From JAYODW01 sp038116745 (GTDB lineage: Bacteria > Pseudomonadota > Gammaproteobacteria > Ga0077536), in NCBI GenBank assembly GCA_038116745.1, contig JAYODW010000021.1:1-64000 (forward strand): a DNA stretch of 64,000 nucleotides, written 5' to 3'. A model generated the notes under the pieces. The model ran no database searches. It was not told where the DNA came from and saw only the letters and a list, made by a program, of their open reading frames with translations. Positions 25,713 through 33,654 of the stretch are shown here, piece by piece. The position numbers and the translations under genes are program-made. The stretch's first letter is position 1. The number at the start of each line of letters is the position of its first letter.

Positions 25713-28700
25713 TCACTCGATGATGAGCTTCCCGCTCTGAATCAGGTCATTGATCAGAGCCGCCTGACCGCTCGAGTCGCCGAGGTCATTGATTGAAACT
25801 CCCTGCAGTTCAATTGTCTGCTGAGGCACCGAGGCATCCGCTTCCGCGTCACCGGTAAACTCTCCCGCGACACTGACCTTGACAAGGGTGCTGCCGTCAC
25901 CGCCGTCTTCGAATGAGAGATAGCTAGTGAGGTCTGTTTTGTCTGCATCAGTCAGCAACTCAGACAGGTCAAGCGCATCTCCGCCCTCCAACAAGCCAGC
26001 AGTATCGAAGTCGATCACGCTGTCCCGCGCGCCCGGCTCACTAAGATGCCAGGCGAAAACATCAACTCCCGTGCCCCCGGAAAGCACCGTGTCTCCTGCC
26101 ATGTCGTCTACTGTGTCGACCAGCAGGGTTATAGGCTGACCATCAGTTACAAGTTCCATGGTTTCGCCAGAGCCGTCGACTCTGACATTGATTAACGCCG
26201 GCTCCGATTCGTCACCATCAGCATCCACCGCTGTGACGGCGAATTGCAGATCAGAGTCTTCTACCGTCGTCGGCTTCTCCACCGTGAATCCAATGAACTT
26301 ATATGAATCACCGTCACCGGCCGACAGTTCGAGCCTGTCGAACATCAGGTTTGGATCCAGCCCGTTTTGCGAGAGATCTATGACGTACTCTGCCGCTTCG
26401 TCATTTGAGATCTCCACGAGCATCCCGCCATCCATGAAGTTTTCTTGGATACTTCCGGCATCAACCAAATCATTGCCAAGAAAGACTCTCCAAGTCAGCT
26501 CGTCAGTAGCCTTAAGATTCCCGATCTGGAGCGTTGCGTCGTTCACCATGTCAGCAAAAGTCATGCTGAGCACGTCCGCGTCGCTCTGCCCTTTTGCTCC
26601 GGTGATGAGGTTGCTATCCACGCCGAGGCCGTCGTTGCTGGGCTGCAGCGCTCCATTGGCCGAGAAGACAACGCTGGTTACTTCCAGCCCCGCTGCATCA
26701 AAGAGCGGCACAGCCTGAGAAATCTGGGGCGAGCCCGCAGCCAGAACGTTATCTCCGTTGAGAACCGGCGACAGGGCTTCACTTTCGGGGGCCGTCTTGA
26801 GCAGCGTGAATGTGTACTCGCCGTTTGCATTAACGGACAAGGTGAACACCGTCTCTCCACACCCGTCTGTGGCAATCAGTAGCCCATCTGCGTCAAGTGT
26901 GTAGGTTAAGTGGTCGGGCGCAAGATCCAAACTCGCAGCAAGACTGAACGCGACCGGCTCATCGGGAGCGTCAACCACCACTTGCCCTGTGACTGACGTA
27001 GGTATTTCGTTGTCAATCGACACGCCGCTTACAGAGAGCAGGACCGGAACCGAATCCCCGAAGCCTACCGCTACTGAGAGGTCCACACTGCTGCTTGTTG
27101 TATCGCCATCAGCATCGGTCACGGACGCCGACGCGAGCAACAACCCAGCGCTGAAATGCAGCACAGATTCATCCGTTGGATGATCCAGCGCTTCCAGCAG
27201 GACCACGTTAAGGCCGCCGGTATCGGCATTGAGCGTCATCGCAAACACAACCTGGCCGCCGGCAGTGCGACCCTCGACGCCGTCCGTGCCAGTCGAATAC
27301 AACAGCACAGGCTCGCCATTGATTGATCTGAGCCCTGAATCGACTCCTTCCACGGCAAGCGCAATGCTGAACTCAATGTTAGAAGTCTCCTGGTCAGCGC
27401 CGATGTTTACTAAAGCGTCAATATTCAACAGGTCGCCGCCCTGCCCTTGCCCGATCGAGTCTTCTCCGACCACTGCTTCTGCAGGTGAGGTGGACACGCT
27501 GACAGTCGGCGCGTCATCAACAATCGTAATGTCGATACTCGCACTCGCGCTGGATTCTCCATCGCTCACCGCGAAGCCGATAGATTCAACGTAACCCCCG
27601 TCAGTTGCACCATCTTGAGAGTCGTTATCGACCGTCAAACCAAGTGTGTAGACAAAGCCGAACTCACCGGAGGTGACGCCAGATAACTCCGGAGAGGTAT
27701 AGCTCGTGATCGTGAGCGAGCCGTAATCCGTCTCGACCGTGGTTCCAATCAGTGCTGCTAGGTCACCAGCTGTGATGGGGATTTCCTGGTCCCCAATTGT
27801 GATCTGCGTGATGGTTTCCAAACCATCGTCATCAGCAACCCTCAGCGTTCCAGACACTGCGGTCGCCGCCACACCAGCCTCTGTTCCGTTCGTCAGACCG
27901 GATTCGTAAACCACCTGACTGACAGCCGCCACTTCGAGCTCCGGGTCGTTGTTCGGGGCCGCAGTCGTCGGGGCCGCAGTCGTCGGGGCCGCAGTCGTCG
28001 GGGCCGCNNNNNNNNNNNNNNNNNNNNNNNNNNNNNNNNNNNNNNNNNNNNNNNNNNNNNNNNNNNNNNNNNNNNNNNNNNNNNNNNNNNNNNNNNNNNN
28101 NNNNNNNGCAGTCGTCGGGGCCGCAGTCGTCGGGGCCGCAGTCGTCGGGGCCGCAGTCGTCGGAGCCGCTGTCGTCGGCGCCGCAGTCGTCGGAGCCGCT
28201 GTCGTCGGAGCCGCTGTCGTCGGAGCCGCTGTCGTCGGAGCCGCCGTGGTTGGCGCAGCAGTCGTCGGGGCCGCAGTCGTCGGAGCCGCGGTAACGTCAG
28301 CGACGTCAATCACCAGTAGCGCTGTGCTTTCGTCGCCATCGGCGTCCCGGATGGTGTAACTGAATGTGTCCTGCGCCCCGGGCTCTGCAGCACCAGCATG
28401 CGATTGATAGGAATATCGTCCGTCAGCCTGGAGAATCAGAGTGCCATAGGCACCAACAATCTCCGTGCCAACACCGCCCGCCGCGGCTCCAACATTGCCT
28501 GCGACAATACCAACTACGGCACCGGCCACAGAAACAGGGACGTCCGCCCCACTTTTATCGTTGACGAGGACATTGCCAGTGGTCTCGCCACCTTCCGTCA
28601 CCGAATCCCTGTCGTCGATCGCAATCGGCTCGTCGTCACGAATCGTAACGCTTACGGTGTTCGTCACCACGTTGCCGTTCGCATCCATCGCGGTGTAGCT

Positions 28701-30140
28701 GAAACTATCAGCTTCGGGATCAGTCGTCGCCCGAGTTAGGGTATAGCTGAACGTGCCCTCAGGGCTGACTGACCAATTACCCCAGGAAGTCTTCCCGCTC
28801 TGCGCCTCGTCGATCGACCAGCCGTCCTGCAGGTTCAGCTGACCGTTCAAGATTTTCTCGCTGTCCGAATTGGCATCGGTACCAGCCGACAAGCCCGCCT
28901 CGAAAACAGTCCCTGCTGTATCTTCAGGCACACCTGTGACGTCTGCGACGTCTATGACCAGGGCGGCAGTGCTCTCATCACCATCAGCGTCCTTAATGGT
29001 GTAGGAGAACGTCAGCGGTGTATTGTCGGACACGGAGTTCGGGTTGGACTTGAAGTCATAGGTTCCATCAGCACGCACGGTGAGTGTGCCCCGAGGAGAA
29101 ATCACGACCCAGGCATCCAGCGCTGAATCGAACTGCCCATCCTCAACAGCTGACACGACTGCGGGACCGTCCGCCCCTGCGGAATCGTTGTCCAACAAAT
29201 TCCCTGACGTCTCGCCGCCCTCAGTCACCGTAGCATCGTCATCCCGGGCGACTGGCTGGTCATCTTCAACAACGATGTCAAAACGGTTTTGGATGGTTTC
29301 TCCACTTTCGTTGACGATCTCAAAGAAAAAACTCTCTGATTCCTCCTGACCAGGCACATCGGTCGTGGGCGTATCTAACGTGATCTTGTAGGTACCATCC
29401 TCAAAAATCTCCCATGAACCGTTGTCCGTCCTGCCGCTACCAGGAACGACCGTCCAGCCCGGAGGTAAATCCAGCACACCCTCCTCAACAGCTCCGTCAT
29501 TCCCAGGATTACTCCCATTAGGGAGGGCGGACTCGGGGATCTGCACCGTCACGACCATCGGTTGTGGTGGCACTATCGGAGTAGGTTCGGGGTCCGTCCC
29601 CGTATCCGTTCCCGCGCTCGGTTCTGTGAGGGTTTCTGCTCCTGCAGCCGCCTGTTCCACCTCCTGAGCTTCGCCAAGCAGCACTTCCCCAACGCCACGG
29701 GCCGTGCCTGCGAACAGGAAACTCGCTCCCGTGACTTCTTCCGCACCCCGTATCACACGGACGAACTGGTGGGCCTCTGTGCTTCCACCACCGATTCCAG
29801 CTGCGGCGGCATCCAGTTCCTCGTCGAGATCCCGCCCCTCGGCCAGAGCCGTCAATACATCGGCGATATCACCTTCGGCGATTGCAGCGTCTGCAGTGGC
29901 CGGAGCCGAAGCCCGGCTGAGCTCAGGCGTAAGCAACACCTCTCGTTCGGCGCCGATCACCATAAGACGGCCGTCCGGCAAGAGGATCTCGACAGAGGCT
30001 CCGAATTCAGTGACCAGCGTTTCGCCTTCGAGCAGTTCCGCGGGCGCGGCTAATGGTCCTCTGAGGTTCCCCTCCTCGTCGCGCGCGAAAACCTCGCCCT
30101 CTACCCGAACAGCGGTTGAGATAATGTCTCCGTTTGCCAT
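25713..30140 (-). CDS. lapA: LapA-like giant adhesin with retention module (contains assembly gap)
   Basis: Surface adhesin secreted by a type I system and held in the outer membrane. Residues 1-130 are a retention module (MANGDIISTAVRVEGEVFAR, LLEGETLVTE, VEILLPDG). It carries AAAAG at 111-115 in the position of the LapG cleavage site TAAG. Next come VCBS/cadherin-like repeats (TVTEGGETSGNLLDND; FSYTIKDADGDES), then an AAPTT tract interrupted by 100 Ns, more Ig-like domains, and a C-terminal type I secretion signal with SGGTGVDVFAWHL and VIDFD. It translates to 1475 codons including unknowns; true length is undetermined. A good RBS (GAGGAAGAG) precedes the ATG. The symbol is by function and locus, not close identity. 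Confidence 0.93.
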   Translation of the reverse strand: MANGDIISTAVRVEGEVFARDEEGNLRGPLAAPAELLEGETLVTEFGASVEILLPDGRLMVIGAEREVLLTPELSRASAPATADAAIAEGDIADVLTALAEGRDLDEELDAAAAGIGGGSTEAHQFVRVIRGAEEVTGASFLFAGTARGVGEVLLGEAQEVEQAAAGAETLTEPSAGTDTGTDPEPTPIVPPQPMVVTVQIPESALPNGSNPGNDGAVEEGVLDLPPGWTVVPGSGRTDNGSWEIFEDGTYKITLDTPTTDVPGQEESESFFFEIVNESGETIQNRFDIVVEDDQPVARDDDATVTEGGETSGNLLDNDSAGADGPAVVSAVEDGQFDSALDAWVVISPRGTLTVRADGTYDFKSNPNSVSDNTPLTFSYTIKDADGDESTAALVIDVADVTGVPEDTAGTVFEAGLSAGTDANSDSEKILNGQLNLQDGWSIDEAQSGKTSWGNWSVSPEGTFSYTLTRATTDPEADSFSYTAMDANGNVVTNTVSVTIRDDEPIAIDDRDSVTEGGETTGNVLVNDKSGADVPVSVAGAVVGIVAGNVGAAAGGVGTEIVGAYGTLILQADGRYSYQSHAGAAEPGAQDTFSYTIRDADGDESTALLVIDVADVTAAPTTAAPTTAAPTTAAPTTAAPTTAAPTTAAPTTAAPTTAAPTTAAPTTAAPTTAAPTTXXXXXXXXXXXXXXXXXXXXXXXXXXXXXXXXXXAAPTTAAPTTAAPTTAAPNNDPELEVAAVSQVVYESGLTNGTEAGVAATAVSGTLRVADDDGLETITQITIGDQEIPITAGDLAALIGTTVETDYGSLTITSYTSPELSGVTSGEFGFVYTLGLTVDNDSQDGATDGGYVESIGFAVSDGESSASASIDITIVDDAPTVSVSTSPAEAVVGEDSIGQGQGGDLLNIDALVNIGADQETSNIEFSIALAVEGVDSGLRSINGEPVLLYSTGTDGVEGRTAGGQVVFAMTLNADTGGLNVVLLEALDHPTDESVLHFSAGLLLASASVTDADGDTTSSSVDLSVAVGFGDSVPVLLSVSGVSIDNEIPTSVTGQVVVDAPDEPVAFSLAASLDLAPDHLTYTLDADGLLIATDGCGETVFTLSVNANGEYTFTLLKTAPESEALSPVLNGDNVLAAGSPQISQAVPLFDAAGLEVTSVVFSANGALQPSNDGLGVDSNLITGAKGQSDADVLSMTFADMVNDATLQIGNLKATDELTWRVFLGNDLVDAGSIQENFMDGGMLVEISNDEAAEYVIDLSQNGLDPNLMFDRLELSAGDGDSYKFIGFTVEKPTTVEDSDLQFAVTAVDADGDESEPALINVRVDGSGETMELVTDGQPITLLVDTVDDMAGDTVLSGGTGVDVFAWHLSEPGARDSVIDFDTAGLLEGGDALDLSELLTDADKTDLTSYLSFEDGGDGSTLVKVSVAGEFTGDAEADASVPQQTIELQGVSINDLGDSSGQAALINDLIQSGKLIIE
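27954..28289 (-). repeat. Tandem 15-bp repeats encoding AAPTT (mucin-like tract)
   Basis: In-frame 15-bp units coding Ala-Ala-Pro-Thr-Thr. About 12 units lie on the N-terminal side of the gap (28108-28289) and 3-4 on the C-terminal side (27954-28007). Units next to the gap are nearly identical at base level, while those near 28150-28260 vary at third positions, which suggests recent expansion of the central part. The composition (Thr/Pro/Ala only) resembles O-glycosylated mucin stalks. Confidence 0.95.
28008..28107. other. Assembly gap (100 N)
   Basis: Exactly 100 undetermined bases inside the AAPTT repeat. A run of this round length is the usual placeholder for a gap of unknown size, so the repeat number and even the reading frame through the gap are assumed, not seen. 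Confidence 0.98.
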
Positions 30141-30205
30141 GATGCTCTTCCTCGCGCCTAACCAGACGCATAGTGGCTGAATTTGCGAGGAGCTTAGGAA
30201 AAGTT

Positions 30206-30226
30206 AGTACAGTCGGATACTGTACT
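30206..30226. promoter_or_regulatory. Perfect inverted repeat upstream of the adhesin gene
   Basis: AGTACAGT-cggat-ACTGTACT, an 8-bp perfect inverted repeat, ends about 65 bases upstream of the adhesin ATG, in the 185-base region after the glycosyltransferase gene. The 12-mer CGGATACTGTAC inside it recurs with one change upstream of the LuxR gene. It sits where a promoter for the adhesin would lie, so it is a candidate operator. Confidence 0.5.
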
Positions 30227-30325
30227 GAAGGGCAATTCATCCGTGGGCGGACACACTCGTCCAAAAGGCCTTGCAGATAGGGCCCTTCGTCTGATCGGGC
30301 ATCCCCAATTCTTCTGAGAGTCGGC

Positions 30326-32689
30326 TTACGACTGTTTACCTAGAAGTCCCTGCACCAGTGCCGGAGCGAACCCGATATCAAGCAATGTGATTTCCAGAGC
30401 GCGTTTGCTTGCTCCGCCTTTGAGATTTGTCTCCACCCAGTTGATCCACTCCGATGCAATTTCATTCTTCGCACGATAGAGGGCGAAATTCGCTTTCTTG
30501 TCAGGAAAAAGCCAGTGCTCTTTCGCAATGGGGTCCGCCGGAGACCCCAGAATGGTGTCAAGCTCAGCTGCAAAATTTGTCTCATGTTGTTTTGCGCGGC
30601 GAGCTACCTCCACAGCTCGATCTGGCTTTTGGTACTTGCACCACGCGAGCGCCTGAATCGTCAGCGGATGAGGCTCCTTAAATACGACGGGACGAAATTC
30701 ACTTGAGTCAATCAGGTTCTCAGCCAGCTCTGCGTACGCCAAAGCAGGCAAATATTTCGCTTGGCGGAGGAAGATCCTCGCAATCATCGAGGGGGCGTTG
30801 CTCTGGAACGGAGATATTTTCAGAGCATCGACAGCAAATTCCAGCGCTTTCGGCTGTTCGTGGGCGTCCAGGTATCGCCTCGCGGCATGAAGACATACGG
30901 CGTAGCGATGCTGCGCTACCTGTGCGCTTTCGCAAAATTTGCGGCACGCCAATTCAATCCATGAAATGTCTGCCTGATAGTTGATGTCATCGATCAGCAT
31001 CAGTGACTCGTACCATTCCGCGGTCTCGCTTGACACTTCGACGCCAGAGCGCCGCAAACGCGCAATAACACCAGGCATCATCGAAGACGCGACTCGCCGC
31101 TCCCTGAAATTTATGCCTGCAGCAGTTTGGTACTCAGTAAGGCTCCGTGCCGATCCCAACTCCAAGAGGTGCCTGTCCTGAGCAAATTCAAGCGGCAATG
31201 AATCCGAAATTCCCAACAGATACTGCATTCTGGCTGCGGTTGTCCTGGTTCTTGCTACCCACTCCGGGTTGTCGTTCCAGTTCAACGGTCGATCCGTCGA
31301 CTCGTGGTAGATGTGATACATGGTGTTCTGATTCGGGGAATAGATATCCCATCCGCGAGTCCAAGCGCGCAACGCAGTGCTGATCTGCTCTCCCCAGAAA
31401 TAGACATGCGGGTCTGGAGGAACCTCAGAAAAAAGCTGACTAGGGGCGAAGATCATTCCTCCCGCGACGAAGTAGTTAGGAATCGGCGCAGGTGGCGCTA
31501 TAGCAGTGTTAAAAGTGAACGACTTCTCCATCGGGATCCCCGCGTCGTTTATCCGTCCGGGATACATGTAAGGAATGCTCTCAAGCTGGTATCGGTCTGG
31601 CGGGACAAAACTTGGCGGGTAATGCGACAGGATGTTTTTTTCTCCCGCACACTGCTTGAGCATCCTGATGAGCGATTCATCCCAACCTCGCTCAAATCGC
31701 ATATGCGCATCAATCTGCAGCGTGTACTCTTCGCCCCGAAATAGTTTCTGCGCCTGCTGACGAGCCCACCCGAGCCCTTGCGCTTCGCGATAGTGGAACT
31801 TCAAGGTTCGAACCTGATTCGGTCGCTGCACAGGAACCTGAAAACAGGCCTGATCCGCATCAGGATCGAATTGCCAGCAGACCCCTACAGCCACCCGCTC
31901 AGGTTGGGTCGCCTTTTCGAATAAATCTTTTATGGTGAATTGGCACTCACGATCGCGATACGAAGGGATCTGGACAAATATCCTGGCCTCCATCTCATTT
32001 GAGGCTCTTGCGTCGACAGTTTTTAGCGCGCTCCGCGGAAGCAGATCGGCCTCCGGCGTGGTCGGGTATCCGAACGCCTCGAAGTCAGCCGCGTATACAG
32101 TCTGTATAACGGCGACCATCTCAGGGTCGTACTGGTAAGGCTGGGCCCTGGCCATCGCAACCGAACCTGCCGATTGATTCAGATGCGGGAGCGGGTCTGC
32201 CAAACCAAGCTGCTGACGAATACGTTCCGCCGCAGCAGGTAAGTCCTCAAACCGTCCTACATAGTCGAGTGCCATTCGCCCATCGGTATAGGCATACGCA
32301 ACCTGGGGACAGACATGCAAACCGTTTTCGACAGCTGGATTCTCAAGACGCGTTTCCAGGCTGAGCACGAAATCCCGAAAAGTGGAACATCCCTCTTGAT
32401 GAAGCTGCGCGCGGTTGTAGCCGTAGACGCTTGCGAGCCGCGCGAAGGGATCCCTGACAATCACAAATTTAAAAAATGCGTCGAACCTTTCTTCGCCGAC
32501 CAGGCGTCGGGTCAGTTGACAGGTCGCGTGCTGTAGGAAGACACCGAACTCCGGATCCCATCCAAACAGAGTTGCGCGGTCTGCGATGTACGGGTCCCGC
32601 TGCCGCTCAGGTTCGAGCCAACGCTCAAAGGAGGTACCCGCTGTTTTACCTGGATGAAAAAGGATGGTCCTGAGCGAATGAAATATCAT
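30326..32689 (-). CDS. Sulfotransferase-GT60 glycosyltransferase fusion protein
   Basis: A 787-residue, apparently cytoplasmic three-part protein. Residues 1-215 resemble sulfotransferases: PAPS 5'-phosphosulfate loop HPGKTAGTS (12-20) and 3'-phosphate segment VRDPFARLASVY (78-89). Residues about 235-510 match the GT60/Pfam GlcNAc family: IFVQIPSYRDRECQFTIKDL, FEKATQPERVAVGVCWQ, QIDAHMRF with Asp327-x-His329 as the metal motif, and NYFVAGGMIFAP. Eukaryotic members add GlcNAc to hydroxyproline (Skp1) or to Thr of mucins. Residues 560-787 are helical and TPR-like. It lies directly upstream of the adhesin with its AAPTT tract; modification of that tract is my inference. The RBS is weak. Confidence 0.82.
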   Translation of the reverse strand: MIFHSLRTILFHPGKTAGTSFERWLEPERQRDPYIADRATLFGWDPEFGVFLQHATCQLTRRLVGEERFDAFFKFVIVRDPFARLASVYGYNRAQLHQEGCSTFRDFVLSLETRLENPAVENGLHVCPQVAYAYTDGRMALDYVGRFEDLPAAAERIRQQLGLADPLPHLNQSAGSVAMARAQPYQYDPEMVAVIQTVYAADFEAFGYPTTPEADLLPRSALKTVDARASNEMEARIFVQIPSYRDRECQFTIKDLFEKATQPERVAVGVCWQFDPDADQACFQVPVQRPNQVRTLKFHYREAQGLGWARQQAQKLFRGEEYTLQIDAHMRFERGWDESLIRMLKQCAGEKNILSHYPPSFVPPDRYQLESIPYMYPGRINDAGIPMEKSFTFNTAIAPPAPIPNYFVAGGMIFAPSQLFSEVPPDPHVYFWGEQISTALRAWTRGWDIYSPNQNTMYHIYHESTDRPLNWNDNPEWVARTRTTAARMQYLLGISDSLPLEFAQDRHLLELGSARSLTEYQTAAGINFRERRVASSMMPGVIARLRRSGVEVSSETAEWYESLMLIDDINYQADISWIELACRKFCESAQVAQHRYAVCLHAARRYLDAHEQPKALEFAVDALKISPFQSNAPSMIARIFLRQAKYLPALAYAELAENLIDSSEFRPVVFKEPHPLTIQALAWCKYQKPDRAVEVARRAKQHETNFAAELDTILGSPADPIAKEHWLFPDKKANFALYRAKNEIASEWINWVETNLKGGASKRALEITLLDIGFAPALVQGLLGKQS

Positions 32690-32791
32690 CGAGGGGGGCC
32701 GTCAGGACAGATAAACGACCTCAGCTTTAGCGCTCTATTGGGGCACGCCCTTTGGTTTAACCGCGATGACGGCATCAGATCAAACAGATAC

Positions 32792-33406
32792 TCAAGCCAA
32801 TTCATTTCCCTTAAAACGCACCGCCAAGTGCAGGCGATCGCGAACATCCAGCTTTGCAAAGATGGCGCTTAAGTGCGCCTTGACCGTCCGTTCAGTGATG
32901 TCCATTTCCCGCGCAATTTCTTTATTGTTCAGCCCGCGCAGCACGGCCTGTGTTACTTCGAGCTCTCTAGCCGTCAGTTCAGCCACTTCAGCAACGTTGC
33001 TCTTACCCGGAGCAGGTAGCGCAGCTGCGCCGCGAATCAAACGCTTGAGCAGGCTTTCCCCCACCCAAAGCCCTCGGTTCTCAACCACCGCTGCGACTCG
33101 CTGCAGCATTTCCGGAGCAGCACGGGAGTGACAATATCCCGATACGCCGCGCTCCATCAAAGTCAACGCCTGTTCATCCGCAGGCGCGTCAGCCAGAGCT
33201 ACCACGGTCGCCCCAGGTGCAACGCGGATAACAGCAGCGAGCTGTTGTAGCGAGCCGGGAATGTCGCGTGAGACATGTAGCCAGACGAGAGAATTTTGGG
33301 GACTGCCCGGGGAATTTTTCAGGTGAGCGACTGTCTCTCCATGCCCGAACGCTTCCTGCCAGTTCGTCGCAACCTCTGGATCCTGAGTGACTAAGAAAGC
33401 CGTCAT
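32792..33406 (-). CDS. LuxR-family regulator with degenerate receiver domain
   Basis: A 204-residue protein. The C-terminal LuxR/NarL HTH is clear (LTARELEVTQAVLRGLNNKE, then IAREMDITERTVKAHLSAIF). The N-terminal part has a receiver-like pattern (VVALADAPADEQAL, MERGVSGYCHSRAAPE), but the strand that should carry the phosphoacceptor aspartate reads LVWLHVSR, so phosphorylation is unlikely. It is encoded between lapC and the glycosyltransferase gene on the same strand, so it is a likely regulator of the adhesin locus. An RBS GAGGA precedes the ATG. Confidence 0.88.
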   Translation of the reverse strand: MTAFLVTQDPEVATNWQEAFGHGETVAHLKNSPGSPQNSLVWLHVSRDIPGSLQQLAAVIRVAPGATVVALADAPADEQALTLMERGVSGYCHSRAAPEMLQRVAAVVENRGLWVGESLLKRLIRGAAALPAPGKSNVAEVAELTARELEVTQAVLRGLNNKEIAREMDITERTVKAHLSAIFAKLDVRDRLHLAVRFKGNELA

Positions 33407-33498
33407 GAATGAATGTTCCTCAGGTCCCCTCGGACACGCTGTTCGGGACGCTGGTCCCGCAGCGAATTATTTAAAAATGTAGATGTACGGCGCGCGCC

Positions 33499-33510
33499 CG
33501 AATACTGTAC
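33499..33510 (-). promoter_or_regulatory. Second copy of the GTACAGTAT motif, upstream of the LuxR gene
   Basis: CGAATACTGTAC on the plus strand (GTACAGTATTCG in the gene direction) matches the half-site in the adhesin upstream region at 11 of 12 bases. It lies about 95 bases before the LuxR start in the 248-base gap between lapC and the LuxR gene, which otherwise holds no gene. A second GTAC follows 14 bases later in the gene direction. Confidence 0.4.
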
Positions 33511-33654
33511 CAACGAACAGGACCCCATCGGCGCTCACCATACTTAAAAGCTGTCGCTGACGCGTACCCACGGGTAAGTTTTCTAGACCAGTATTTTTCT
33601 CCGGTCACCAGCGGCTTACCGCCGCGGCGAGTCGAATTCTTTTACTCACCATAG

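Noticed and set aside
27954..28289. Short regular repeats resembling a CRISPR array
   Set aside because: Units are contiguous 15-bp, in frame, and code for AAPTT inside the adhesin; there are no spacers and no cas genes.
27949..28359. Open frames in other phases across the AAPTT repeat (Ala/Val-rich and Arg-rich proteins)
   Set aside because: Repeats with a period divisible by three leave all frames open; these are shadows of the adhesin gene, and they also cross the N block.
30326..32689. Two separate genes (sulfotransferase and glycosyltransferase) wrongly joined
   Set aside because: The frame is continuous without stop, and no RBS or start context is seen at the domain boundary near residue 230.
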